Of a DNA stretch of 64,000 bases, positions 8,879 through 17,284 are shown piece by piece. The notes under the pieces were generated by a model that was not told where the DNA came from, ran no database searches, and saw only the letters and a program-made list of their open reading frames with translations. Both the position numbers and the translations under genes were made by a program. The stretch spans positions 1-64,000 of the forward strand of contig NZ_BANR01000058.1 of assembly GCF_000332975.1 (NCBI RefSeq), written 5' to 3'. The stretch comes from Gordonia aichiensis NBRC 108223 (lineage in GTDB: Bacteria > Actinomycetota > Actinomycetes > Mycobacteriales > Mycobacteriaceae). How positions within the stretch are numbered: the first letter of the stretch is position 1; each line of letters begins with the position of its first letter.

Positions 8879-9511
8879 TCAGCGGACGAACCGTCTGGCA
8901 TCGACGTCGGTACGCTCCTGCCAGCCGACCCGCTCGAGTTCAGGGGTGTCGTCGTTCTCCGCGGGGTATCCCAGGCAGAGGTATGCGGTCAGTCGCCAGG
9001 TGTCCGGCACCTCGAGATCGGTTGCGACGGTGGGTCCGTCGAGGATCGACACCCATCCGACCCCGACGCCGCGCGCCCGTGCGGCCAGCCACAGCGTCGC
9101 AACCGCGGTCACCGTCGAGTAGTCGAGCGTCTCCGGCATGGTCCGGTTCCCGAGACCGTGCCCCTGCGTGCCGGCGTGATCGGTGAACACCGCGAGCTGG
9201 ACCGGTGCGTCGTCGAGGCCGGAGAGTTTCAGCGACGCATACATCTGCGCCCGTTCGCCGACGTATCCCCGCAGCGCCTCGGTGTTGCACGCGACAAAGT
9301 CACGTCGCACTCGGGCACGAGCCTCGGGCGAGTCGACGCGGACCCACCGCCACGGTTGGCTGTTGCCGACCGAGGGTGCGAGTTCGGCGCGAGCCAGTAG
9401 TTCGTCGAGCAGCCCCGGAGCGAGCGGGTCGGTCCGGAAGTGTCGGACGTCGCGACGCCAGATCAGCAACTCGTCGAGATCGGCCGCGAAGGCGGCATCG
9501 AAGGTCGTCAC
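8879..9511 (-). CDS. bluB: 5,6-dimethylbenzimidazole synthase
   Basis: BluB is a flavin-destroying member of the nitroreductase fold that converts FMNH2 and O2 into 5,6-dimethylbenzimidazole, the lower ligand of vitamin B12. The segments WRRDVRHFRTDPL, LAPSVGNSQPWRWVRV and TVTAVATLWLAARARGVGVGWVSIL match BluB more closely than general nitroreductases, and the 210-residue length fits. Its start overlaps the stop of the upstream enoyl-CoA hydratase by 4 bp. No cobalamin riboswitch or other B12 gene is adjacent, so the pairing does not by itself prove a B12 role. Confidence 0.85.
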   Translation of the reverse strand: MTTFDAAFAADLDELLIWRRDVRHFRTDPLAPGLLDELLARAELAPSVGNSQPWRWVRVDSPEARARVRRDFVACNTEALRGYVGERAQMYASLKLSGLDDAPVQLAVFTDHAGTQGHGLGNRTMPETLDYSTVTAVATLWLAARARGVGVGWVSILDGPTVATDLEVPDTWRLTAYLCLGYPAENDDTPELERVGWQERTDVDARRFVR

Positions 9512-10320
9512 CGATTCCGTGCCGCCGCGTAGTCGGGGGTGCGCTTGTCGACGAATGCGTCGACCCCTTCGATCCCTTCGGGGGTTCCGCTGTTGGTCGA
9601 GATCGCGTGCGCCTCGGCGGCGAGTTGGTCGCGGAGCCCGGCGGTTGCCGAGCCGGTCAGCAGTGCCCGCGCCGCCGCCAATCCGGCCCGTGGGCCTGCT
9701 GCGAGCGTCCGAGCGATGTCGGCTGCCGTGTCGTCGATCTCGGCGTCGTCGACGAGGCGCGAGAGGATTCCCCAGCTGTACGCCTCATCAGCGGAGATGA
9801 CCCTGTCGGTGAGGATGATCTCCCGCGCGCGGGCCGCGCCGACGATGCGCGGGAGGGTCCATGTCATGCCCCCGTCAGGGGACAGGCCGATCCCGGTGTA
9901 GGCGGGACGCAGATTGGTCGAGGGGCCGCCGATCGCGACATCGGCGTGCAAGACGATGCTCAGTCCGGCTCCTGCAGCCCACCCGCGCACACCGGCGACC
10001 ACCGGGCGGTCGGCGTCGAGCAGCGCGGTGACGAAGTCGTGGAACGTGTCGGCGAGCGCGCGGATGAACGTGGGGCGGTGCTGCGCGGAGGCGAAGTCGC
10101 GGACGTTGCCGCCCGCACAGAAGTTGCGGCCCGCCCCGAGTAGCAGGATTGCGCCGACTTCACGTTCGCCGCGCGCGACTTCGCGCAGCGCGGCGGTTGC
10201 TGCTCTGAGCGCAGGGTCGTCGAGTGCCGATCCCTTCCCGGGGTCGGCGAGACGTAGGACGAGGACCTCGCCGTCCTGTGTCACGGCAGCATCGGCGGGG
10301 GAGGTTGTGGTCGAAGTCAT
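9508..10320 (-). CDS. Enoyl-CoA hydratase/isomerase family protein
   Basis: A 270-residue crotonase-fold protein. The oxyanion-hole segment GAGRNFCAGGNVRDF and the second segment AGVRGWAAGAGLSIVLHADVAIGG are characteristic; the region AYTGIGLSPDGGMTWTLPRIVG follows. Crotonases act on acyl-CoA thioesters in fatty-acid, branched-chain or aromatic degradation, but the exact substrate cannot be read from sequence. It overlaps bluB by 4 bp and follows rpmB after a hairpin, so it is probably transcribed with bluB as a two-gene unit. Confidence 0.88.
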   Translation of the reverse strand: MTSTTTSPADAAVTQDGEVLVLRLADPGKGSALDDPALRAATAALREVARGEREVGAILLLGAGRNFCAGGNVRDFASAQHRPTFIRALADTFHDFVTALLDADRPVVAGVRGWAAGAGLSIVLHADVAIGGPSTNLRPAYTGIGLSPDGGMTWTLPRIVGAARAREIILTDRVISADEAYSWGILSRLVDDAEIDDTAADIARTLAAGPRAGLAAARALLTGSATAGLRDQLAAEAHAISTNSGTPEGIEGVDAFVDKRTPDYAAARNR

Positions 10321-10347
10321 TCCGACACCCTAACCCGCAGATACAGA

Positions 10348-10393
10348 CAACCCGACCCCGGGGCCGAGCGTTCGCTCGGTCGGGATCGGGTTG
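10348..10393 (-). terminator. Long hairpin downstream of rpmB
   Basis: CAACCCGA (10348-10355) pairs with TCGGGTTG (10386-10393). Inside it CCGAGCG (10364-10370) pairs with CGCTCGG (10373-10379) around TT, so one long interrupted stem forms. It starts 13 bp after the rpmB stop in the direction of rpmB transcription and precedes the crotonase gene, as expected of a terminator. Confidence 0.65.
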
Positions 10394-10406
10394 AGAGTTC
10401 TCGCGA

Positions 10407-10598
10407 TCAGGCGAGAGTGGTCTTGCCGGCCTTCAGGCAGGAGGTGCAGACGTTCTTACGCTTGCGGTTGCCCGGGGCCACCTCGACGCGCACGGACTGG
10501 ATGTTGGGATTCCAGCGGCGGTTGGTACGGCGGTGCGAGTGCGAAACGGACTTGCCGAAGCCCGGACCCTTGCCGCAGACGTCACAGACGGCAGCCAT
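10407..10598 (-). CDS. rpmB: 50S ribosomal protein L28, zinc-binding form
   Basis: The 63-residue protein reads MAAVCDVCGKGPGFGKSVSH and contains two CxxC pairs (CDVC and CTSC), the zinc-ribbon form of L28. The start ATG 10598 is preceded by GGGAG. It is divergent from fakA, which is the conserved arrangement in Mycobacteriales. As a CxxC-type paralogue it would be the form replaced during zinc limitation if a cysteine-free copy exists elsewhere in the genome. Confidence 0.97.
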   Translation of the reverse strand: MAAVCDVCGKGPGFGKSVSHSHRRTNRRWNPNIQSVRVEVAPGNRKRKNVCTSCLKAGKTTLA

Positions 10599-10716
10599 TG
10601 TCGAACTCCCTTGGTAGATGGAATGGTCTTTGCGGTTACGCCGGCTCACTGCTCGTGAACGACGAATCGGCATCTGCGCGGATCGACATCCAGGGCGGCG
10701 GCAAGGCAACCCTGCA

Positions 10717-10746
10717 AGGATAACCGTCCGGACACGTCACCACCAA
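10717..10746 (-). promoter_or_regulatory. Candidate rpmB promoter
   Basis: On the minus strand TTGGTG (10746-10741) and TATCCT (10722-10717) are separated by 18 bp, close to the housekeeping sigma-factor consensus. Transcription would start about 110 bp before the rpmB ATG. Confidence 0.4.
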
Positions 10747-10882
10747 ATCACGCGGACCGATGGCGTATGGACGTCGTGTACGGCCGGTATGTGTCGCGCT
10801 GCCGTTCACCGTCGACGACGCCGTGTCGGGTGCTCCGAGTAATCTCTCACACATCCGTTCCCTGGCGTTGGTGGTAGGTCAC

Positions 10883-10920
10883 GTGGTGGGCGTCGTTGAA
10901 GGTGGTGGGCATCGTTGAAG
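10883..10920 (+). repeat. 19-bp tandem duplication at the fakA ribosome binding site
   Basis: GTGGTGGGCGTCGTTGAAG (10883-10901) is followed directly by GTGGTGGGCATCGTTGAAG (10902-10920), one mismatch in 19. The end of the second copy forms the start of the Shine-Dalgarno sequence AAGGAGG (10918-10924). Confidence 0.9.
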
Positions 10921-10928
10921 GAGGACTC

Positions 10929-12590
10929 ATGTCGACCGACGGTGGACTCGTTCGCGTGATGAACCCGCAGGTTCTGCGTGACTGGGCGCAGGAGTGCGTT
11001 CTCCGCCTCGATGCTCTGCGTGGGGAGATCAACGACCTCAACGTCTTCCCGATCCCCGATTCGGACACCGGCAGCAACATGCTGTTCACGATGCGCTCTG
11101 CCGCCGACGCCGCGGACGCACTGCCCGCCGACGCCGACGTGACGGCTGTGACCCGTGCAATGGCCGAGGGGGCTGTGGCGAATGCGCGCGGCAACTCCGG
11201 GATCATCCTGTCGCAGGTTCTCGTCGGCCTCGCCGATGCCGTGGAGATCGCGGCGCCCGACGGTCTGCTCACCTTCTCCCAACTCGCGGTGTCGGGTCTG
11301 CGCCTCGGCTCTCTGGCCGCGACGCGCGCGGTCAGCGATCCGCGGGAGGGGACGGTGCTCACCCTGATCGCCATCGCTGCGCAGTCGGCCGCCCAACACG
11401 CAGACGAGACGGCTGCCGATCAGGCACGCGCCATCGCCGATGACGTGGCCGACGGTCTGGAGCGCACTCCCGAACAGCTACCCGAGCTCGCATCGGCGGG
11501 GGTGGTCGACGCCGGTGGTCGTGGATTTCTCGCCGTACTCGACGCGATGGTCGGAGTACTCACCGGTGTGACGCAACGACGTCGTCACTACCGGGGCATC
11601 CTCACCGGCGGAGGGCAGCCGGGCCATCCCGTCGACGAGACATGCAACGGTCCCGGCGACATGGACTTCGAGGTGATGTACCTCCTCACCGGGGCGCCGG
11701 GAGAGAGCATCGCGACCCTCCGAGCCCAGCTCGACGAACTCGGCGACGCCGTCGTGATCGTCGGCGACAGTTCATCGTCGGCCGAGCGATTCTCGGTGCA
11801 TGTACACACCGACGACCCGGGAGCTGCCGTCGAGGCGGCGATCGGACTCGGAAGCGTGTCCGACATTCGTATCTCCTGTTTTGCTCTCGACTCGATTCGC
11901 GCCCAAGCCAATTCGATGGAGCCGCCCCCGCGGCACCGTCGGGCAGTCGTCGCCGTCGTATGCGGCGACGGCGCCGCCGAGCTCTTCTCCGAGGCAGGGG
12001 CAGCGGTGGTGCGTGCCGACGGCGGCGTGACCCCCGAGGCGCTCGCCGAAGCGATCCGCGCGACGGATTCGGCGCACGTGGTGGTCATGGCCAATGGGTC
12101 GTTGACCTCTCAGGACCTGGTCAGTGTCGCCGCAGAGGTCCGGTCGTCGCAGCGGTCGGTTGTCTCGCTGCCGACATCGTCGATGGCGCAGTGTCTTGCG
12201 GCCCTCGCGGTTCACGATCCCTCCGAGTCCGCCGATGCCGACGCCTACGCGATGGCGGAGGCCGCTGCAGGCGCGCGCTGGGGTTCGTTGTTGCTCGCAG
12301 ACGAGCGGATGATCACTCTCGCCGGGACGTGCGATGTCGGGGATGTGTTGGGGCTGATCGGCTCCGATGTTCTGGTCATCGCTCCGGAGCAGACGGCGGC
12401 CCTTGTATCGCTCGTCGACCTCATGCTGGCGACCGGTGGTGAAATGGTCACCGTTCTCGCGGGATCGGGCGTCGATCGGGACGCGTTGTCGGCGCTTGAG
12501 GCGCAGATCCGACGGGCATATCCCGGCGTTGAACTGTCCGTGTACGACACGGGCCAGAACGACGATCTCATGCAGGTGGGTATCGAATAG
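10929..12590 (+). CDS. fakA: FakA-like DAK2-domain fatty acid kinase
   Basis: FakA phosphorylates fatty acids bound to FakB (DegV) proteins, feeding exogenous fatty acids to phospholipid synthesis; the role is established in Firmicutes and inferred here. The N-terminal DAK2 nucleotide-binding motif is NVFPIPDSDTGSNM, with serine where many homologues have glycine (PDGDTG). It is followed by ARGNSGIILSQ, and the C-terminal half is the YloV-type domain. ATG 10929 follows AAGGAGG with 4-nt spacing and gives 553 residues. A DegV-family protein is encoded at 22338. The stop codon overlaps the recG start by one base. Confidence 0.88.
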   Translation: MSTDGGLVRVMNPQVLRDWAQECVLRLDALRGEINDLNVFPIPDSDTGSNMLFTMRSAADAADALPADADVTAVTRAMAEGAVANARGNSGIILSQVLVGLADAVEIAAPDGLLTFSQLAVSGLRLGSLAATRAVSDPREGTVLTLIAIAAQSAAQHADETAADQARAIADDVADGLERTPEQLPELASAGVVDAGGRGFLAVLDAMVGVLTGVTQRRRHYRGILTGGGQPGHPVDETCNGPGDMDFEVMYLLTGAPGESIATLRAQLDELGDAVVIVGDSSSSAERFSVHVHTDDPGAAVEAAIGLGSVSDIRISCFALDSIRAQANSMEPPPRHRRAVVAVVCGDGAAELFSEAGAAVVRADGGVTPEALAEAIRATDSAHVVVMANGSLTSQDLVSVAAEVRSSQRSVVSLPTSSMAQCLAALAVHDPSESADADAYAMAEAAAGARWGSLLLADERMITLAGTCDVGDVLGLIGSDVLVIAPEQTAALVSLVDLMLATGGEMVTVLAGSGVDRDALSALEAQIRRAYPGVELSVYDTGQNDDLMQVGIE

Positions 12591-14872
12591 TGGTTCGTGC
12601 CTCCGACTCGCTGTCCGATGTATTCGCCCCTGCTCGCGCCGCGAGCCTCGCATCGCTGGGCCTCGCGACCGTCGGAGAACTGTTGCGCTACGCGCCGCGC
12701 CGCTATCTCACCCACGGCCAGTCGTCGGAGGAGCAGGACCTCACCGAGGGGGAGTGGGTGACCGTCGTCGGGCGCATCACCCGCGCCGACCTGATCCGCA
12801 TGAAGAAGCGAAACGGCCAGTTCCTGAAAGTGACCGTCGACGACGGCAACCGCTCGTACGAGGTCAGCTTCTTCAACCCGCGTTTCATCAAGAACGCGCT
12901 CAAGCCCGGCACCAGGCTCATGGTGGCCGGGACCGTGAAGTTCTTCCGCAACCAGCCGCAACTGTCCCATCCCGAATGGATGGTGCTGCCCGACGGAGAT
13001 GTCGAGGTCGACCGCGTCGTGGGATCGGCGATGCTCGCCGAGATGTATGCGGCAGAGGCTGAGATCACCGGTGAGCAGCGGCGCGCGGGTGCGCTCTCGG
13101 CCGACCTCACAGCGGCTTTCGAACGAGCGATCGTGCCGCTCTACCCGGCGAATCGCGAGATCCAGACGTGGGACATCTGGGCAGCGGTCCGTGAGGTCCT
13201 CGACGACGTCGACACTTTCGTCGACCCCCTATCGGCAGACGAACGTGAACGCCGCGGACTGATGTCGCTCGACGAGGCGATCAGGACTATCCATCTGCCC
13301 GACTCCGCTGCGAACATCACGGCCGCGAACGAGCGCCTGAAGTTCGACGAGGCCCTTGCGATCCAGACGGTGCTCGCCCAGCGTCGTCTGGCCGGGCGCG
13401 CGGAATCCGCGCCCGCGTGTCCGCATGTCCCCGGAGGCCTGGAAGATCGGCTGTTGCAACGACTTCCGTTCACTCTCACCGACGGCCAGCAACTCGTGAT
13501 CGCCGAGATCGCCGAGGATCTCGGACGTCCGACCCCGATGAGCAGACTCCTGCAGGGCGAGGTGGGCTCGGGCAAGACTCTCGTGTCGTTGCTCGCGATG
13601 CTGCGCGTTGTCGACAACGGCCATCAGTGTGTCATCCTCGCGCCCACGGAAGTTCTTGCCGCGCAGCATCTTCGAACAATCACCTCGATGCTCGGCGATC
13701 TGGGTACCGCCGGCGAACTCGGCGCAGCCGACGGCGCGACCAGCGTGGTGTTGCTGACCGGTTCGATGAAGACCAAGGGCAAACGCGAGACGTTGCTCGA
13801 CGTCGTGACCGGACAGGCGGGAATCGTCGTCGGGACCCACGCGCTGCTCGAGGAGAAGGTCGAGTTCTTCGATCTGGGCATGGTCGTCGTCGACGAGCAG
13901 CACCGCTTCGGTGTCGAGCAACGGGATGTGTTGCGCGGTCGTGGTCGCGACCACCTCATGCCGCACTTTCTGGTGATGACCGCGACGCCCATCCCGCGGA
14001 CGGTGGCGATGACCGCGTTCGGCGACCTCGACACCTCGGTGCTCACCGAACTCCCCAGGGGGCGTCAGCCGATCACGACCACCGTGGTGCCGACGGCGAA
14101 ACCGCAGTGGGTCGAACGCACGTGGATTCGGGCCGCAGAGGAGATCGACGCCGGTCGCCAGGTCTACATCGTGTGTTCGCGTATCGGCGACGTCGAGCCC
14201 TCCACGCCCAAGCGAGGGGGAGGCAAGCGCAGCGCCGACGATGAGGCCGACGCGCAGCAGCAGACGACGTCGGTGCTCGAACTGTACGACGAACTGCTCG
14301 TCGGTCCGCTGGGGCGTCATCGGATCGCGGTGCTGCACGGGAGGCTACCCGCCGACGAGAAGAACGAGGTGATGGACGCGTTCGGCCGTGGCGAGATCGA
14401 CGCGATCGTGTCGACCACGGTGATCGAGGTCGGTGTGGACGTGCCCAACGCGTCGATGATGATCATCGTCGACGCCGAGCGGTTCGGTGTGAGTCAGCTG
14501 CACCAGCTCCGCGGGCGCGTCGGTCGCGGCGGGCATCCCGGCCTGTGCCTGTTGATGACCTCGACGAAGCCCGTGTCGCAGGCGATGGCACGTCTGCGTG
14601 CCGTCGAGGCCTCGACCGACGGTTTCGAGCTCGCTCGCGTCGACCTGGTGCAGCGGCGTGAGGGGGATCTGCTCGGCTCACTGCAGTCCGGTGGGGTCTC
14701 GTCACTGCGTCATCTCTCGCTGCTCGACGACGCCGACGTGATCGCCGATGCCCGCGAACTGGCTGAATCGGTGGTGGCGACCGATCTCCCGCTGGCCGAG
14801 CACCGGCCGCTGGCCGACCTCGTCGACGCGATCCTCGTGCCCAACAAGGTGCGCTACCTCGACAAGTCCTGA
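12590..14872 (+). CDS. recG: ATP-dependent DNA helicase RecG
   Basis: RecG remodels stalled replication forks and branched recombination intermediates. The protein has an N-terminal wedge/OB domain, Walker A LQGEVGSGKTLVSLL, a DEQH box in VVVDEQHRFGVEQR, the MTATPIPRT motif and a C-terminal helicase domain with QLRGRVGRG. At 760 residues it is slightly long because of a basic and glutamine-rich insertion (TPKRGGGKRSADDEADAQQQ) in the helicase domain. The GTG start overlaps the fakA stop (TAGTG), indicating translational coupling, and the gene order matches M. tuberculosis. Confidence 0.98.
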   Translation: MVRASDSLSDVFAPARAASLASLGLATVGELLRYAPRRYLTHGQSSEEQDLTEGEWVTVVGRITRADLIRMKKRNGQFLKVTVDDGNRSYEVSFFNPRFIKNALKPGTRLMVAGTVKFFRNQPQLSHPEWMVLPDGDVEVDRVVGSAMLAEMYAAEAEITGEQRRAGALSADLTAAFERAIVPLYPANREIQTWDIWAAVREVLDDVDTFVDPLSADERERRGLMSLDEAIRTIHLPDSAANITAANERLKFDEALAIQTVLAQRRLAGRAESAPACPHVPGGLEDRLLQRLPFTLTDGQQLVIAEIAEDLGRPTPMSRLLQGEVGSGKTLVSLLAMLRVVDNGHQCVILAPTEVLAAQHLRTITSMLGDLGTAGELGAADGATSVVLLTGSMKTKGKRETLLDVVTGQAGIVVGTHALLEEKVEFFDLGMVVVDEQHRFGVEQRDVLRGRGRDHLMPHFLVMTATPIPRTVAMTAFGDLDTSVLTELPRGRQPITTTVVPTAKPQWVERTWIRAAEEIDAGRQVYIVCSRIGDVEPSTPKRGGGKRSADDEADAQQQTTSVLELYDELLVGPLGRHRIAVLHGRLPADEKNEVMDAFGRGEIDAIVSTTVIEVGVDVPNASMMIIVDAERFGVSQLHQLRGRVGRGGHPGLCLLMTSTKPVSQAMARLRAVEASTDGFELARVDLVQRREGDLLGSLQSGGVSSLRHLSLLDDADVIADARELAESVVATDLPLAEHRPLADLVDAILVPNKVRYLDKS

Positions 14873-15023
14873 CCGGGCTCGGCTGCGCGCCCCCGGGACC
14901 CGCCAAACGCCGCCCGAACCCGCAGACGCCGCTGGTGTACCGGCCGCGTTCGCCAGATCGAGCCGCGTCTGCGATGCCCCGCCAGAGGGGAACCGCCGAT
15001 GGCCGCGCGGCGTCGAAGTTGGC

Positions 15024-15782
15024 GTGAATCCTGTCATCGCGGTGCCGCTGTACCGACTACGAATGCGCTATCGGCACGCCCGGCGCGAGGCGCAGTGGCC
15101 TGCGCGTCGGTGGGCCGTCACCGCGGGGTGCGTGCTGACCGCCGTCGTCGTGGCGGTCGGGGTGTACCGCGACGTGCCACGCACCCGGCCGGGACAGTGG
15201 CATACGGAGGCGCAACAGGCACTGCGCGGGCTCGCTGCGGTCGAGGTCGTTGGGTCGCGCGTTTCCCGGGGCGATTACGATCGGTCGGCGTTCGGGTCGT
15301 CGTGGACCGATGATGCGAATGTCTTGGGGAGCGGGAACGGTTGCGACACAAGGAATGACATCCTTGCCCGCGATCTCGAGGACGTGCGCGTCGGTCCGGT
15401 GACCTCGTGTCCGCGCGCGGTGGTCGGTGGCGAACTCCGCAGCCCGTACACCGGAAAGACGGTGGTGTTCCGACGCGATCGCAATGCGACTGCCGTGCAG
15501 ATCGATCACATCGTGCCGCTGGCGTTCGCGTGGGACATGGGCGCCTTCGGGTGGCCTGCACGACGTCGTGTCGATCTGGCCAATGACCCGGCCAATCTGG
15601 TCGCCGTCGACGCCGCGTCAAATCAGGAGAAGAGCGACAGCGAGCCTGGCCGATGGCTGCCGCCCGATCACGGATTCCACTGCCAGTACGCGATCGAGTT
15701 CGTCGTGGTGACCAGCACATACGGTCTCGCTGTCGATGCCGCGTCGCGCAGTGTGCTCGCGGGGATACTCGGGCGCTGTTGA
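15024..15782 (+). CDS. Exported HNH endonuclease family protein (Rv2972c-like)
   Basis: The protein has a basic N-terminus, one hydrophobic helix at about residues 31-48 (AVTAGCVLTAVVVAVGVY) and an extracytoplasmic domain. The domain contains QIDHIVPLAFAWDMGA, NDPANLVAVDAASNQEKSD, the DH...N...N-K pattern of the HNH-type nuclease fold (DUF1524-like). Two cysteine pairs outside the helix may form disulfides. GTG 15024 is taken as the start; GTG 15042 and ATG 15063 are in-frame alternatives. Position after recG matches Rv2972c, described only as an exported protein. Nuclease activity and substrate are inferred from fold. Confidence 0.8.
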   Translation: MNPVIAVPLYRLRMRYRHARREAQWPARRWAVTAGCVLTAVVVAVGVYRDVPRTRPGQWHTEAQQALRGLAAVEVVGSRVSRGDYDRSAFGSSWTDDANVLGSGNGCDTRNDILARDLEDVRVGPVTSCPRAVVGGELRSPYTGKTVVFRRDRNATAVQIDHIVPLAFAWDMGAFGWPARRRVDLANDPANLVAVDAASNQEKSDSEPGRWLPPDHGFHCQYAIEFVVVTSTYGLAVDAASRSVLAGILGRC

Positions 15783-15833
15783 ACTGTGGGGCACAGCACC
15801 GAGACGATGTGCGAGGTTGTCGGGTGGGCGATC

Positions 15834-15863
15834 TTGGGTCGGTACCGCGCCCCGACGTACTCT
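15834..15863 (+). promoter_or_regulatory. Candidate proA promoter
   Basis: TTGGGT (15834-15839) and TACTCT (15858-15863) are separated by 18 bp. Transcription would start near 15870, giving a leader of about 95 nt that opens with the hairpin at 15879-15910. Confidence 0.4.
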
Positions 15864-15878
15864 GGACACGTTGTCCGT

Positions 15879-15910
15879 CGGCAGACGTCGCAGCATGCAG
15901 CCGTCTGCCG
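15879..15910 (+). promoter_or_regulatory. Hairpin at the 5' end of the proA leader
   Basis: CGGCAGACG (15879-15887) and CGTCTGCCG (15902-15910) are a perfect 9-bp inverted repeat around a 14-nt loop that contains GCATGC. It may be an RNA structure of the proA leader or the terminator of the upstream HNH gene; there is no U-tract. Confidence 0.5.
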
Positions 15911-15911
15911 G

Positions 15912-15959
15912 GACCGCGACAATCAGTGAACGCGACAACCCGTGAACGCGAAACCGAGG
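15912..15959 (+). repeat. Three 16-bp tandem repeats before the proA ribosome binding site
   Basis: The units are GACCGCGACAATCAGT (15912), GAACGCGACAACCCGT (15928) and GAACGCGAAACCGAGG (15944), in exact 16-bp phase. The third unit runs into the GAGGA ribosome binding site of proA. Confidence 0.75.
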
Positions 15960-15964
15960 AATTG

Positions 15965-17284
15965 ATGAGCGCACCCACCGTGGCCGGAACCGAGGCGACC
16001 GAGAGCGGTTCCGCGGCCACCGAATCGCAGGCGGCTTCCGGGCTCGCCATCGAAGAGATCGTGCACGCGCAGGCCAGGGCGGCCCGCGTCGCCTCGCGGG
16101 CGCTCGCAGCGCTCACCACGACCGCCAAGAACGCCGCTCTTCGTGCCGCGGCCGATGCCGTCGACGCGAACACCGAGTCCATCCTGGCGGCCAACGCCGA
16201 CGACGTCGCCCGCGCGGAGGAGGCCGGAACCGAGACGCACCTGATCGATCGGCTCCGTCTCACGACCGAGCGTGTCGCGGGCATTGCCGACGGACTGCGC
16301 CAGGTCGCGATGCTGCCCGACCCGATCGGCGAGATCGTTGCGGGCAAGACGCTGCCCAACGGTCTGAGACTGCGCCAGGTACGGGTGCCGCTCGGTGTGG
16401 TCGGCATCGTGTACGAGGCTCGCCCGAACGTGACCGTCGACGCCTTCGGTATCGCCTTCAAGTCCGGAAACGCTGTGCTGCTGCGCGGTTCGTCGTCGGC
16501 CGCGTCGTCGAACGCCGAACTCGTCCGGATTCTGCGGGAGGTGGTCGGCGATGCAGGCGTCCCCTCCGACGTCGTCTCGCTGCTGCCGAGTGACGATCGC
16601 TCGAGTGTCACCGCGTTGATCCGCGCACGCGGCCTCGTCGACGTCGTGATCCCACGCGGGGGTGCGGGTTTGATCAGCGCTATCGTCGCGAACGCGACGG
16701 TTCCGACCATCGAGACCGGGACCGGGAACTGCCACGTCTACGTGCATGCTCTCGCCGACGTCGACGTCGCCGCCCGCATCATCCTCAACGCCAAGACGCG
16801 GCGACCGAGCGTGTGCAATGCGGCCGAGACGGTGCTCATCGACAAGGCGATCGCTGCCGATGCGCTGCCCAAGATCCGGCAGGCGCTGCAGTCGCAGGGC
16901 GTCGTGATCCACGGCGACGAGCCGGGAATGGAGCCCGCCACGGAGTCCGACTGGTCCGAGGAGTACCTGTCCATGGACATCGCGATGAAGGTCGTCGACG
17001 GACTCGATGCCGCAGTCGCGCACATCGACACCTACGGCACGGGACATACCGAGGCCATCGTGACCACCGACCTCGCCGCTGCCGAAGAGTTCACCAACCG
17101 GGTGGACGCCGCCGCGGTGATGGTCAACGCGTCGACAGCATTCACCGACGGCGAGCAGTTCGGATTCGGTGCGGAGATAGGCATCTCGACGCAGAAGCTG
17201 CACGCACGCGGACCGATGGGCCTGCCCGAACTCACCTCCACCAAGTGGATCGTGTGGGGCGACGGACAGATCCGGCCCGCATGA
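15965..17284 (+). CDS. proA: Gamma-glutamyl phosphate reductase
   Basis: ProA reduces gamma-glutamyl phosphate to glutamate-5-semialdehyde in proline synthesis. The catalytic cysteine is in RRPSVCNAAETVLID, and VPLGVVGIVYEARPNVTVDA and LLRGSSSAASSNAELV are family-typical. The protein has 439 residues, including a low-complexity acidic and serine-rich N-terminus of about 25 residues. ATG 15965 follows GAGGA; an in-frame GTG at 15926 would translate the tandem repeats. proB is not adjacent. The stop overlaps the MoxR start (ATGA). Confidence 0.97.
   Translation: MSAPTVAGTEATESGSAATESQAASGLAIEEIVHAQARAARVASRALAALTTTAKNAALRAAADAVDANTESILAANADDVARAEEAGTETHLIDRLRLTTERVAGIADGLRQVAMLPDPIGEIVAGKTLPNGLRLRQVRVPLGVVGIVYEARPNVTVDAFGIAFKSGNAVLLRGSSSAASSNAELVRILREVVGDAGVPSDVVSLLPSDDRSSVTALIRARGLVDVVIPRGGAGLISAIVANATVPTIETGTGNCHVYVHALADVDVAARIILNAKTRRPSVCNAAETVLIDKAIAADALPKIRQALQSQGVVIHGDEPGMEPATESDWSEEYLSMDIAMKVVDGLDAAVAHIDTYGTGHTEAIVTTDLAAAEEFTNRVDAAAVMVNASTAFTDGEQFGFGAEIGISTQKLHARGPMGLPELTSTKWIVWGDGQIRPA

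Larger units (their letters stand above)
10599..10928. other. 330-bp divergent intergenic region between rpmB and fakA
   Basis: No gene is visible here. On the minus strand it holds a plausible rpmB promoter (10717-10746). On the plus strand TAATCT at 10840-10845 is a possible -10 for fakA without a recognisable -35. A 19-bp tandem duplication (10883-10920) ends in the fakA ribosome binding site. No riboswitch or attenuator structure was recognised. Confidence 0.6.
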
